Shown: positions 48,956 to 58,065, numbered from the stretch's first letter. The stretch is DNA of 64,000 bases from Methylococcales bacterium (GCA_028712795.1 JAQTPT010000002.1:156137-220136), one strand, 5' to 3'. The notes: a model not told the origin generated them from the letters alone. Numbers and translations are program-made.

Positions 48956-50041
48956 ATGTCACATACCGAACACAAAAATATCAACAAAATCGTCGCTATT
49001 TCCGCCGCCGTTTTAGCCTTGGTTCTACTACTGCTCTATATGCAAGGCAGTTTTGTCAGTAAGGTGGAGCCCGGATTAAGTCCACTGGCTAACAATTCAT
49101 CTATTCCTGAAAGCGACACGGTTGTTGTTGAAAAAAAGCGGGTTGGCAATATTCTTACCTGGCCCGGCACAGTAAGGTCAAGAACCGTTGCCAATATCGC
49201 CCCCAGAATCACGGCCCGCATTATCGAGCTCAAAGTCCATGCAGGCGACAAAGTCAAAAAGGGTGATGTCATCGCCCGTCTGGATGAACGCGAAACCAGA
49301 GCCCAGGAAAATGCAGCCCTTGCCGCGCTTGCAGGCGCAAACGCGCAAGCCAATCGCGCCAAAGCGGACGAACAACGCACCCGAAGCCTATACAGTAAGG
49401 AGGCTGCAACCCGCGAAAACTTTGATGCCGCCGTCGCACGGGCAAAGGAAGAGCAAGCTGGCGTCAATCAGGCAATAAGCGGCGTGAGTGAAATCAAGAC
49501 CCACTTGGCTGATACGGTATTGCTTGCCCCTTTTGATGGCATTATTGTTAAACGCCTTAGAGAACCCGGTGACATGGGGCTACCCGGCGTACCGGTCGTG
49601 ACAATGCAGACACCAAAGGGTTTAAGGCTTGAAGCCGACGTGCCAGCCGCTTGTGCCGGACGTTTAGGCGCCGGCATGGGCGTTACTGTGCGTATTGATG
49701 CCTTGGGACAAACAGTCAACGCCCAAATTGACGAGATCAGCCCCGATGTTGACCCGCAAACCCGCACCCAGTTGATTAAAGTCGCGCTGCCTGCCATCGA
49801 AGGGTTGCAACCGGGATTTTTTGGCTGGCTGGAACAGGCGTGTGAGCAACAGGAAGCCTTATTGATTCCCGCCAGTGCAGTGCAGCATATCGGCCAACTG
49901 GAAGTAGTCACGGTAGTATCGGAAGGCAGGCCGCTTATGCGTCATATCAGAACGGCAAAAACCTTCGGCGGCCAGATTGATGTTATTTCCGGCTTGGATG
50001 CCGGTGAAACCGTCATCATCAATCCACGGCAGGCACACTAA
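48956..50041 (+). CDS. RND efflux periplasmic adaptor (membrane fusion protein)
   Basis: The 361-residue adaptor has an N-terminal membrane anchor (IVAISAAVLALVLLLLYM), a lipoyl-like domain split around a coiled-coil hairpin (IIELKVHAGDKVKKGDVIAR, then LLAPFDGIIVKRLREPGDM), and a beta-barrel domain. AAGGAG precedes its ATG. It bridges the pump downstream to the TolC-like protein upstream. The stop overlaps the pump start by one base. Confidence 0.94.
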   Translation: MSHTEHKNINKIVAISAAVLALVLLLLYMQGSFVSKVEPGLSPLANNSSIPESDTVVVEKKRVGNILTWPGTVRSRTVANIAPRITARIIELKVHAGDKVKKGDVIARLDERETRAQENAALAALAGANAQANRAKADEQRTRSLYSKEAATRENFDAAVARAKEEQAGVNQAISGVSEIKTHLADTVLLAPFDGIIVKRLREPGDMGLPGVPVVTMQTPKGLRLEADVPAACAGRLGAGMGVTVRIDALGQTVNAQIDEISPDVDPQTRTQLIKVALPAIEGLQPGFFGWLEQACEQQEALLIPASAVQHIGQLEVVTVVSEGRPLMRHIRTAKTFGGQIDVISGLDAGETVIINPRQAH

Positions 50042-53000
50042 TGGACGACCTGCAAAACCAAAGCCCCAAACGCGGCTTGACGACTAAGATCGTCGAAATT
50101 TTCACCACTTCGCAACTTTCCATTCTATTCCTGATCATTTCCCTGTTGGCGGGAGCCGCAGCGCTAATTCTAACCCCCCGTGAAGAAGACCCGCAGATTG
50201 TCGTGCCGGTCATGGATGTGCTGATCGAATATCCGGGCGCGTCCAGCGAAGAAGTTGAAAAACTGGTCTCCACGCCGCTGGAGGGATTGCTCAAACAACT
50301 TGAAGGCGTGGAGTATGTGTATTCCATCTCCAGGCCAGGCCAGGCGATTGTCACCGTCCGTTATTTTGTCGGGCAGTCTTTTGAGGACAGTCTGGTTAAA
50401 ACCTGGGATCGGCTGATGTCTAACCAGAATCTTATTCCGCCGGGCGTAACGCACTGGAAAGTTTCTCCGGTTGAAATCGATAACGTGCCTATCGTGTTGC
50501 TGACCCTTTCTGCGCAGAATAAACATTTTGATTCCATGGCCTTGCGTCGTATCGCCGATGAGCTGCTTGTTTCCCTCAGAAGTGTTGGCGATGTCGGAAA
50601 AAGCTGGGTGGTTGGCGGTGAACAACGACAGGTGTCGATTTATGCCAACCCTGCCGCACTGGCCGCGCATGGCGTAACATTGCTTGAAGTGACACAGACA
50701 CTGGCTAATGCGAATGTTAATCTGCAAGCGGGCAGCTTTGACCGGAATAACCGTGAAATTTTGCTGGAAGCGGGTCCGCATTTCAGTTCATCATCAGAAG
50801 TAGGCGCCACTGTCATAAAAAGTGCCGGGGGGCGGCCTGTTTACTTGCGTGACGTGGCACGAATCGAAGACGGCCCGGCTGATGTGGATCATTACACCCG
50901 CATCGGCTTTGGCCCTGCCGTTGATGAAATGTCCACCGTTGGCAAGGCCTCGGGCGACAAGCCGCAAGTAGGGCAAGAGCGCCCGATGGTGACCATTGCC
51001 GTTGCCAAACGCAAAGGCAGCAATGCCGTCCATGTTGCTGAGGCCGTCATTGCCACCGCAGAAAAATTGCATGGCACGCTGATCCCCGAAGATGTTTTGC
51101 TAACGATCACCCGTGATTACGGTGAAACCGCCAACCACAAGGTCAACGAACTGGTTAAGCACTTGAGCTTTGCCATCGTGATTATCGTGGTTTTGCTCGC
51201 CTTTTCACTGGGGCTTAAAGAGTCTTTTATCGTCTCCATCGCCGTGCCCATGACCTTGGCGCTCACCTTATTGCTGGACTATATCTCCGGCTACACCATC
51301 AACCGCGTTACCTTGTTCGCCTTGATCCTGTCGTTGGGCCTGCTGGTGGATGACCCGATAGTCGATGTCGAAAATATCCACCGCCACTATAAATTACACA
51401 AGGAATCACCGCTGGACGCCTTGTTGACCGCAATCGATGAAGTCAGGCCGCCGACCATTCTGGCGACATTCACGGTGATTGTGTCATTCCTGCCGATGTT
51501 TTTTATCACCGGCATGATGGGCCCCTACATGGCGCCGATGGCTTTCAATGTGCCGATAGCGATGATTGTTTCCATGATCGTGGCCTTTACCGTCACGCCC
51601 TGGGCAAGTTTCAAGCTCCTGCAAAGTGAATATCACAGCCATAGCGACGAAGCGCCCGAGGAACTAAAACAAACGCTTATTTATCGTGCTTATCATGCGA
51701 CCCTCGGCCCGCTGCTGGCAACTTCCGGGCGCGCCAAACTGTTTTTACTAATCGTGCTGATTGCCTTTGTCGGCTCAGCCATGTTGGCTGTTACCCGCGC
51801 CGTCCCGCTTAAATTGTTGCCCTTTGACAATAAAAACGAATTCCAGATAATGATTGATATGCCGCGCGGCTCAACCCTGGAAAAAACCGATGAAGTCGCG
51901 CGGGCTATTGGCAGTTATCTCGCCACCGTCAACGAAGTCACTGATTATCAAACCTATACCGGCTTGGCCTCACCAATGGATTTTAACGGCATGGTCCGCC
52001 ATTATTATTTTCGGAGCGGCGGTTATTTGGGCGACATCCGGGTTAATTTACTGCCTAAAGACAAGCGCGAGCAGCAGTCACACGAAATCGCCCTGCGCAT
52101 TCGGCCAGTTATAGAACGAATCGGTAAAAAATACGGCGCTAACCTTAAAATCGTGGAAATACCACCGGGGCCGCCGGTGCTTTCCGACCTGGTCGCTGAA
52201 GTCTATGGCCCGCCTGATGCCACTATTGACAACTTGATAACCATAGCCAAACGCATCCGGGCCGACATGGAAAAAACCGAAGGCGTGGTTGATGTTGATG
52301 ATTTTTCCGAAGCTCCCCATGACAAGGTGCATTTTGTGCTCAATCGTGAAAAAGCAGCCTTATCGGACGTCAGCGTCGCGCAAGTCGCTGAAACTCTGAG
52401 CATCGCATCCGGCGGTCAGAAAGTTGGCATTGTTCATTTGGACAGCGAACGCCAGCCGCTGGAAATTAAACTGCAACTGCCGCGTGCGCTACGCTCATCA
52501 GTTGCCGATTTACTGGCGTTGAAAGTTAAAACTGGGCAAGGTGAGCTGATACCGTTAAGCGAGCTCGGCACGGCCAGCGTGGAAAGCGACGGCCAGCCTA
52601 TTTTTCACAAGAACATGCAACGGGTGAGTTATGTTGTCGCCAGCATGGCGGGACGCAGTCCGGTAGAAGCTGTTTTCGATCTCAATGACGCCCTGGCCGA
52701 ACGCCCATTGCCGGAAGGCTATACCGCCGAATTGGCAGGAGAGGGTGAATGGAAAATTACAGTGGATGTGTTTCGCGACCTTGGACTCGCGTTTGCGGCC
52801 GCGCTGGTGATGATTTATGTCCTGCTGGTCGGACAAACCGGGTCGCTGTCTGTGCCGCTGGTAATGATGATCGCCATTCCGCTGACCGTCATCGGTATCA
52901 TGCCTGGGTTCTGGTTGCTTAATCTGTTTGCTACTCCGATTGCCGGTTACTCCAACCCGATTTATTTTACCGCCACCGCCATGATCGGCATGATTGCCCT

Positions 53001-53286
53001 GGCGGGTATCGTCGTGCGCAACTCCATTATCCTGATCGATTTTATCGAGCGCATCCGCGCCCGTGGCGGCGTCACCCTTGCGGAAGCCCTGATTGAAGCC
53101 GGTGCAATCCGTTTGCGGCCCATCTTCCTGACCGCAGGAGCGGCCATGTTCGGCGCATTTGTAATTATCCTGGACCCGATATTTTCCGGGCTGGCCTGGA
53201 GCTTTATCTTCGGTATTTTCGCCTCGACACTGTTTTCATTGCTGGTGATTCCGGTGGTTTATTTTTTGATTAATCGGGAGGGGTGA
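50041..53286 (+). CDS. RND-family efflux pump (AcrB superfamily)
   Basis: A proton-driven inner-membrane pump of 1081 residues, with twelve membrane segments in two halves and two periplasmic porter regions. Family blocks include EDPQIVVPVMDVLIEYPGAS near the start, LGLLVDDPIVDVENIHRHYK with the conserved aspartates of membrane segment four, and GMIALAGIVVRNSIILIDFI in the second half. EEDPQ and the overall pattern fit the hydrophobe/amphiphile group rather than metal-exporting CzcA. Substrate cannot be told from sequence. No regulator gene lies alongside. Confidence 0.95.
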   Translation: MDDLQNQSPKRGLTTKIVEIFTTSQLSILFLIISLLAGAAALILTPREEDPQIVVPVMDVLIEYPGASSEEVEKLVSTPLEGLLKQLEGVEYVYSISRPGQAIVTVRYFVGQSFEDSLVKTWDRLMSNQNLIPPGVTHWKVSPVEIDNVPIVLLTLSAQNKHFDSMALRRIADELLVSLRSVGDVGKSWVVGGEQRQVSIYANPAALAAHGVTLLEVTQTLANANVNLQAGSFDRNNREILLEAGPHFSSSSEVGATVIKSAGGRPVYLRDVARIEDGPADVDHYTRIGFGPAVDEMSTVGKASGDKPQVGQERPMVTIAVAKRKGSNAVHVAEAVIATAEKLHGTLIPEDVLLTITRDYGETANHKVNELVKHLSFAIVIIVVLLAFSLGLKESFIVSIAVPMTLALTLLLDYISGYTINRVTLFALILSLGLLVDDPIVDVENIHRHYKLHKESPLDALLTAIDEVRPPTILATFTVIVSFLPMFFITGMMGPYMAPMAFNVPIAMIVSMIVAFTVTPWASFKLLQSEYHSHSDEAPEELKQTLIYRAYHATLGPLLATSGRAKLFLLIVLIAFVGSAMLAVTRAVPLKLLPFDNKNEFQIMIDMPRGSTLEKTDEVARAIGSYLATVNEVTDYQTYTGLASPMDFNGMVRHYYFRSGGYLGDIRVNLLPKDKREQQSHEIALRIRPVIERIGKKYGANLKIVEIPPGPPVLSDLVAEVYGPPDATIDNLITIAKRIRADMEKTEGVVDVDDFSEAPHDKVHFVLNREKAALSDVSVAQVAETLSIASGGQKVGIVHLDSERQPLEIKLQLPRALRSSVADLLALKVKTGQGELIPLSELGTASVESDGQPIFHKNMQRVSYVVASMAGRSPVEAVFDLNDALAERPLPEGYTAELAGEGEWKITVDVFRDLGLAFAAALVMIYVLLVGQTGSLSVPLVMMIAIPLTVIGIMPGFWLLNLFATPIAGYSNPIYFTATAMIGMIALAGIVVRNSIILIDFIERIRARGGVTLAEALIEAGAIRLRPIFLTAGAAMFGAFVIILDPIFSGLAWSFIFGIFASTLFSLLVIPVVYFLINREG

Positions 53287-53523
53287 GCTGGTAAGCAGTA
53301 GTTTGAAATTATTTACCTCGAAAGACACAAAGAACACGAAGAAAAATAAAAAACTTTGTGTTACAAACCCCGTCCTTCATGGGGGAGGGATATTACGGGA
53401 AGATTTGAGGTATACTCAAACCGGACAAAGCTGTGGATTTTATTAACTAATCAACTCATTGTTAATTAATATCTTATGCGATTTTAATAATCCGCATTTC
53501 TGATCGAATGCGGTATAGATATA

Positions 53524-53599
53524 GGTAGGGAGCGAGGCACGAACCCTAACATCGGCGGATCAATATGGATTTTGTTGGGGTTCCTAGCCACGCCCCAAC
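53524..53599. repeat. Imperfect palindromic repeat
   Basis: GAGGCACGAACCCTAAC and GTTGGGGTTCCTAGCC form imperfectly complementary arms. The wider gap (53287-53644) also contains a degraded copy of the CGAAGACAC repeat and the short motif CAAACCCCGTCC that recurs elsewhere in the window. No gene is supported there apart from the start signal of the next one. Confidence 0.45.
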
Positions 53600-53644
53600 C
53601 GAGCTATTAGCCCATTGTTTTAATTCATTAACCGGGAGCAAATT

Positions 53645-54037
53645 ATGAAATATTTAATGTCCATTTTGCTGTTAGCAGGTATCAGTCAATCAGCTTTTTC
53701 TATGCCGTGTGATGCTGGGTACAGTTGCATATCCGAAACGGGAAAATATATTATTGAATTACAATCTTGTCGTTATACAAACTATATTGCTCTTGAAACA
53801 ATCAAAATAAATGGTAGGGAAGTGAAAGGGGCAAGCTTAAATAAAGGTTGGGATGGTGATTCTGTATTGGCCTTTGAAATTAATTTACCGGTAAAAATTG
53901 AGGGTGCGGTTAAAATCTTAACAGCTGAAATGCCACAAAAAACAAAAGAGGGTAGTTTGCAGGTGAAATATGCAGATTATGAACCAAAACCAATGACCGC
54001 TATCCACACCGAGAAAATTTCTTGTAAAGCTAATTAA
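53645..54037 (+). CDS. Small secreted hypothetical protein
   Basis: The 130 residues begin with a Sec signal peptide (MKYLMSILLLAGISQSAFS). The mature protein has four cysteines (CDAGYSC near the start, LQSC, ISC near the end), suggesting two disulfides, and alternating beta-strand-like segments. No family recognised. CGGGAG precedes the ATG at good distance and a bidirectional terminator follows the stop. The gene is more AT-rich than its neighbours, which would fit acquisition. Confidence 0.7.
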   Translation: MKYLMSILLLAGISQSAFSMPCDAGYSCISETGKYIIELQSCRYTNYIALETIKINGREVKGASLNKGWDGDSVLAFEINLPVKIEGAVKILTAEMPQKTKEGSLQVKYADYEPKPMTAIHTEKISCKAN

Positions 54038-54043
54038 TAACAA

Positions 54044-54071
54044 AAAAGGCTTCGATTTTGCGGAGCCTTTT
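54044..54071. terminator. Bidirectional terminator
   Basis: AAAAGGCT pairs with AGCCTTTT over a 12-base loop, with an A-run on the left and T-rich sequence on the right. It sits between the convergent genes ending at 54037 and 54139. Confidence 0.8.
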
Positions 54072-54138
54072 CTAATCTTTTCTTACCAATTTACTTTAGA
54101 AAAAGTGGCTTACCCTAGGGCCTCCCTATTTTACGACA

Positions 54139-54762
54139 TTAACCCTTCCACAACTTTTCCAACTGGGCTTGATCCCCATTGAATTTGTCGCGGTCGCAGT
54201 CTCCTATTCCTGGGACATCGTGGGGAGTAGGGCCGAGGTTGCCATCTGTATATTGCCACATTGTCCATGTCGGCCAATTAGCTGGCACCACTGCTGTTGG
54301 TCCATACTGCGCAAGCCAAAACCAGCACTTAGCAAGCAACGGGTCTTGTTTTGAACCTAATAATTCCTTTATTAAATTTCCTGAATAAAATCCAGGAAAT
54401 CTTCCGTTTTCCTGTTGTACATGGGTAACGAAGGCATGAGCTTCTGTCAAATTCATGCTTGGTCCAGTCCGGTTTGGCTCGAAATCGAGAACTAACAAGG
54501 TGTCTTTATCTGGTTCTGCAACCTTGAGAAAATGTTCAGCCTGCTTTATTCCATCGCCTCCCTCAGCGAAATGATAAGCCCCCCACAACAACCCTGCTTC
54601 CAGTGCTGCAGTGCGATTCAAGGCATACTTTTTATCAACGTTCGACTGACCTTGGGTTGCTTTATGTATTACCCCCACAAGACCGGACGCTTTGGCTTTG
54701 ACAAAGTCAATATTCGGACCATTATGATGGGAAATATCGACGACAACATTAATTATGCTCAT
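54139..54762 (-). CDS. GH25-family lysozyme
   Basis: Glycoside hydrolase family 25 muramidase that cuts the MurNAc-GlcNAc bond of peptidoglycan. From the ATG at 54762 (GGAG eight bases upstream) it has 207 residues, a single catalytic domain. Conserved parts are VVVDISHHNG near the N-terminus and LLVLDFEPN, which holds the catalytic Asp/Glu pair, plus AHAFVTHVQ and WFWLAQYG. There is no signal peptide and no cell-wall-binding repeat, typical of phage endolysins that need a holin, but no other phage gene is nearby. It could be a prophage leftover or an effector. Confidence 0.9.
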   Translation of the reverse strand: MSIINVVVDISHHNGPNIDFVKAKASGLVGVIHKATQGQSNVDKKYALNRTAALEAGLLWGAYHFAEGGDGIKQAEHFLKVAEPDKDTLLVLDFEPNRTGPSMNLTEAHAFVTHVQQENGRFPGFYSGNLIKELLGSKQDPLLAKCWFWLAQYGPTAVVPANWPTWTMWQYTDGNLGPTPHDVPGIGDCDRDKFNGDQAQLEKLWKG

Positions 54763-54930
54763 AACACATACTCCATGAAACAATATAGAAAAATAGACTG
54801 GATATAAAAATGACCAACCAATTGTGTTAAGTTTTATAAACTCAACGGGATATGAGTGTATTCCCATTTTAAAATAAAACAACCTATCAACCTATTGAAT
54901 CAATCAAAATCAAACAATAACTTGGGTCAA

Positions 54931-54966
54931 CGCGTAAGGCGCAATACGCTATCGCTATTGCGCCCT
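54931..54966. repeat. REP palindrome upstream of the RAYT gene
   Basis: CGCGTAAG is followed by the hairpin GGCGCAATA (54938-54946) pairing exactly with TATTGCGCC (54956-54964). Head sequence GCGTAAG plus hairpin is shared by several other copies in the window and is 109 bases before the transposase gene. Confidence 0.8.
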
Positions 54967-55074
54967 ACAAGACAACCAACCTTGCCCAAGTTTCCCAATT
55001 ATTGCTGGCCATTCGATTGTATTTGTGTTTTTTGTTATGATGGATACCATCTTTACTTGAGGTTGAGATCATTG

Positions 55075-55545
55075 ATGCCGGATTACCGACGTTATCGTTT
55101 GCCGGGCGGAACGTATTTTTTCACGGTGAATCTGCTGCAACGCTATCCCAACGATCTATTGGTTCGTCATATCGACATCTTACGAACCTTGGTGCGGGTG
55201 GTTCGTCAAAAACGTCCCTTCGTTATTGATGCCTGGGTGGTTTTGCCCGACCACTTACACTGTGTATGGACGTTGCCACCGGGTGATGATGATTTTACCA
55301 ATCGCTGGCGACTGATTAAACAAGGCTTTTCCAAAGCACTGCCAATAACCAGACGCCGCTCTGCGGTGCGGATGGCTCGTGGCGAGCGCGGTATCTGGCA
55401 ACGCCGTTTTTGGGAACATGCTATACGCAATGACACCGATTATGCCGCACATATTGATTATTGCCATATCAATCCGTTTAAACACGGTTATGTACAACGG
55501 TTTGCGGATTGGGCTGGCAACCTCGAAACTGATCTACAAGGCTGA
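55075..55545 (+). CDS. REP-associated tyrosine transposase (RAYT)
   Basis: A Y1 HUH single-strand transposase of 156 residues that is thought to move or maintain REP palindromes. Start MPDYRRYRLPGGTYFFTVNL is the family's usual N-terminus; the HUH motif is in VLPDHLHCVWTLP, and the tyrosine lies in the helix DYAAHIDYCHINPFKHGYV. The C-terminus is complete. REP palindromes with a shared GCGTAAG head lie on both sides, so the gene is probably the cognate transposase of the local REP family. Confidence 0.93.
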   Translation: MPDYRRYRLPGGTYFFTVNLLQRYPNDLLVRHIDILRTLVRVVRQKRPFVIDAWVVLPDHLHCVWTLPPGDDDFTNRWRLIKQGFSKALPITRRRSAVRMARGERGIWQRRFWEHAIRNDTDYAAHIDYCHINPFKHGYVQRFADWAGNLETDLQG

Positions 55546-55568
55546 ACTGGGGCACAAGCCGGAAGCGC

Positions 55569-55743
55569 GTAGGGTCAATAAGCGAAGCGTCATACACCAC
55601 ATTGGAATTGCTACCACATACATGAAATGTATCACGTCGCGCCATTTAATACTGCTTTGATTTCATTGCATCCCGTCTTTTTTGACAAACCGGCAATTCG
55701 TAACTTTCTAATGGTTGTATGACGCTTCGCTTATACACCCTAC
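55569..55743. repeat. 175-bp element with 28-bp inverted ends, downstream of RAYT
   Basis: Arms at 55569-55596 and 55716-55743 are complementary with two mismatches; the shared core is ATAAGCGAAGCGTCATACA. The interior has no open frame. Position 24 bases after the RAYT stop and the TAGGGT/ACCCTA ends suggest a non-autonomous element. The rest of 55744-55880 shows no gene. Confidence 0.75.
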
Positions 55744-55880
55744 AATGGCTAAAATTATTACGCCCTGCTTTACGGGTGCGACCTCAATTTTATGACAGCC
55801 TAAAGGAACAGATGGACATTATTCCTATATTTTGAGATAGAAGCTTAAACGAATTAAATCATTAAACCTTAAGAACAAAC

Positions 55881-56042
55881 ATGGCCGCAAAAATTATAAG
55901 AAAAGAAGGAAAAAAGCTAATTATAGAGCTAACAGTTGATCTCGAAGATTCAATGCTGGACAGTAAGGAAGCGATTCAACCCGTTGTTAATGAGGCGGGC
56001 AGCCTCGCTACTGAAGAAGCATTAGAGTTTATGCACAATTAG
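55881..56042 (+). pseudogene. N-terminal fragment of an ISKra4-family transposase
   Basis: The 53-residue frame (MAAKIIRKEGKKLIIELTVD, then LEDSMLDSKEAIQ, then AGSLATEEAL) matches the start of ISKra4-family transposases. It stops where the convergent IS5-like remnant begins, so it was cut by that insertion or a rearrangement. The remainder of the transposase is not found downstream. Confidence 0.6.
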
Positions 56043-56575
56043 CAGAGTGGGCCATTTGCCATCGCTGGGTCTGTAGATTGACTAGCCCACAGACCGTTTG
56101 CATGACGGAAGTATAGATCAAATGAGAACAGCGAAAGCGAGTGGCGACAATCGCCCAATTTTTCACCCAGCCAATGCAATGTTCCACCCTGACACGAACA
56201 GCGCTGAGTTGAGAATTAAACTCTTCCTGTTGCTCAGTCAGTTCTTTCCCTTCACTTTCTTGAATGGGGTATAAACAGTTAAGCGTGGAACTTGTTGTTC
56301 GTGCCTGTTTCTGGGTTACAAACAGTGACCAAGCTAACTTGGTCAGCCATGCCTTGATATCCTTTGTCGGCATCAACTTCGCAACCATCGGGTAATCTTT
56401 CCAAGGTTTGCACCTCATCACTGAGTTTCTTATCGTGCATGGCCCCTGGAGCGGAGGCACTAATAGCCAGGATGTGATGATCGTCATCTGTCGCCATTTG
56501 CGTTTTTATCGTGAAAGCTTTCTGCTTTCCTGAGTAATATAGCTTGCGTGTTTCATCCTTAAAACCGTAGTTGAA
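56029..56575 (-). pseudogene. Truncated, frameshifted IS5-type DDE transposase
   Basis: Two overlapping frames together give the C-terminal half of a DDE transposase: first DETRKLYYSGKQKAFTIKTQ and DADKGYQGMA, then after a shift near 56290-56340 KELTEQQEEFNSQLSAVRVR, VEHCIGWVKNWAIV and CGLVNLQ. The N-terminal helix-turn-helix and the first catalytic Asp are missing; upstream sequence in the frame is unrelated and includes REP palindromes. The gene is therefore dead. Confidence 0.8.
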
Positions 56576-56680
56576 CATATACCTGCCAATAAAAATCAGC
56601 ATAAACTTGACAAGGAAAATTGAGTTATGTTGAACGTTTAGCTCACGCAACTTAGCAAATCTGGTGGTTTTAACCCGTAA

Positions 56681-56783
56681 CCCGTAAGGCGGAACACGAT
56701 AGTGGTTCCGCCGAATGACATTTGTATAATCAACGCGTAAGACGCAATTCGTAGGGCGCAATAGGCGATAGCCGTATTGCGCC
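56681..56783. repeat. REP palindrome cluster
   Basis: Two hairpins in a row share the head CGTAAG: GGCGGAAC (56688-56695) pairs with GTTCCGCC (56705-56712), and GGCGCAATA (56755-56763) pairs with TATTGCGCC (56775-56783). The second is the same stem as the one upstream of the RAYT gene. A short hairpin GGACGGG/CCCGTCC follows at about 56805-56826. Confidence 0.8.
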
Positions 56784-56940
56784 GGATGTTGGACCCCTAC
56801 GCAGGACGGGATTGCAACCCCGTCCTAAACGTTTGAAGCTGCCGTAATCCTTATACCATGATAAAACTCAGCGGAGGGAAACATACCCGCTAGTGCTTTT
56901 TGATACAATCGTACACGATCACATTAAAAAGGAAGCGCCC

Positions 56941-57242
56941 CATGCCGTCCCGGCGTGTAGCCGCCAAGCTGAAGCGGAATTTACTATCTCACTCTAACCA
57001 TTCAACGTTGGCATTATCTGTTTGATCGTTATAACCGCTGGCAGATCTTGTCCGATTCGATCCATTATTGCCAAGATAACAAAGGGCTGGAATTGAACGG
57101 TTATGTTTTTATGTTGAACCATATCCATCTCATAGTTACTTCGCCGGATATTTCGGGATTTTTACGAGACTTCAAACGCTTCACTACCGCTAAATTCAAC
57201 CCGCGTAATGCGGAAGCCGACAGGCGTTCCGCCAGATGCTGA
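56941..57242 (+). pseudogene. Second Y1 (REP-associated type) transposase, frameshifted and truncated
   Basis: The N-terminus MPSRRVAAKLK at 56941 and the frame from about 56980 encoding YYLTLTIQRWHYLFDRYNRW belong to one transposase split by a one-base shift. The HUH motif is in FMLNHIHLIVTSPD and RDFKRFTTAKFNP follows, after which the frame runs into a REP-like palindrome (57209-57232) and stops without the C-terminal tyrosine helix. This is a different Y1 lineage from the intact gene at 55075. Confidence 0.7.
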
Positions 57243-57414
57243 AGAACCCCGTAACCGGTCATTAGTTCCGCTATGGGGACGGACACATTTCCAGATGATT
57301 TCATCGGCATTGGTGCGATGGTTTCTGCGTTGTTATAGGCATTGTTGTCGCTTGATTGGCGGATCGCCTGTCGGCATCCGTATATACGGAATCAATGGCG
57401 AATCAATGGGGTCA

Positions 57415-57489
57415 AGTCCGTAATGCGTAAGTCGCAATCTGTAGGGCAACGGTTTGGACTCCTTCTTCCTATTATCGCCCTACGATCTC
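57415..57489. repeat. 75-bp direct repeat, copy 1
   Basis: The 75 bases are repeated at 59541-59615 in the same orientation with a single mismatch. The unit contains a GCGTAAGTCGCAATC head and a GTAGGGC/GCCCTAC hairpin. Head similarity to the REP copies near the RAYT gene suggests the same family. Confidence 0.93.
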
Positions 57490-57521
57490 TTGCAAACCCC
57501 GTCCCGCTTGGAGATAGCCGC

Positions 57522-57776
57522 TTACTTCCCATAGTGCAAGGCATTTTCAAGGGTCTGACGGATAAACCGTTGATAGGGTACTCCTGAACGCTCAGCTTCT
57601 TTTTTAATCGCGTCAAAGAGTGTTTCAGGTAGGCGCATGGTGATGCTCTTATCCTTTGGCTGAAACTCAAAGCTAATTGACCTCATATCTGACAGGTCAT
57701 ATTGGCTCAAGTCGGCCCCGTCTACAAACGCTTCGGCCTCTTCATCAGTTTTATATTTTGGTAATTTCTTTTTCAT
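57522..57776 (-). CDS. brnA: BrnA-like CopG-type antitoxin
   Basis: An 84-residue protein with an acidic N-terminal half (DEEAEAFVDGADLSQYDLSD), a linking strand (KDKSITMRLPETLFDAIK) of ribbon-helix-helix type, and a C-terminal helix (RFIRQTLENAL). BrnA antitoxins bind and block BrnT and repress their own operon. The start overlaps the end of brnT by 26 bases, the usual toxin-first BrnTA order. Confidence 0.85.
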   Translation of the reverse strand: MKKKLPKYKTDEEAEAFVDGADLSQYDLSDMRSISFEFQPKDKSITMRLPETLFDAIKKEAERSGVPYQRFIRQTLENALHYGK

Positions 57777-58065
57777 AATGGTCTACTTCTTTTGGGTGCA
57801 TGTAACGGGCGCTAATAGGACGGATCAAAACTTCGTCGCTATGACTACGAAGGGTAAAGGCAATAAACAGGCTTCGGCCTCGGTTTGTTTTGCCAATGCC
57901 GATAAACCGATCCTCTTCCTTGGAATAGGTAGGATCAGGAAAAACGGCCAACGTTCGGCGAAATGCGGATTCTATTTCTGCTATTTCAACGCCGTGCTTT
58001 TGGCACTTTTCCAAGTTACCACGATCCCAATCGAATCCTGTAACTGTTACATTTTGTATGCTCAT
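57751..58065 (-). CDS. brnT: BrnT-family ribonuclease toxin
   Basis: A 104-residue RelE-fold toxin. The family signature is present: FDWDRGNLEKCQKHGVEIAE at the N-terminus, FPDPTYSKEEDRFIGIGKTN in the middle, and ISARYMHPKEVDHYE near the end with the catalytic Arg region. BrnT is a ribosome-independent endoribonuclease of type II toxin-antitoxin pairs. A TTGACA-like -35 lies about 40 bases upstream of its start. The pair is located inside the segment bounded by the 75-bp direct repeats. Confidence 0.9.
   Translation of the reverse strand: MSIQNVTVTGFDWDRGNLEKCQKHGVEIAEIESAFRRTLAVFPDPTYSKEEDRFIGIGKTNRGRSLFIAFTLRSHSDEVLIRPISARYMHPKEVDHYEKEITKI

Noticed and set aside
52962..53147. Arg/Met-rich minus-strand frame inside the RND pump gene
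   Set aside because: Antisense shadow of conserved transmembrane segments of the pump.
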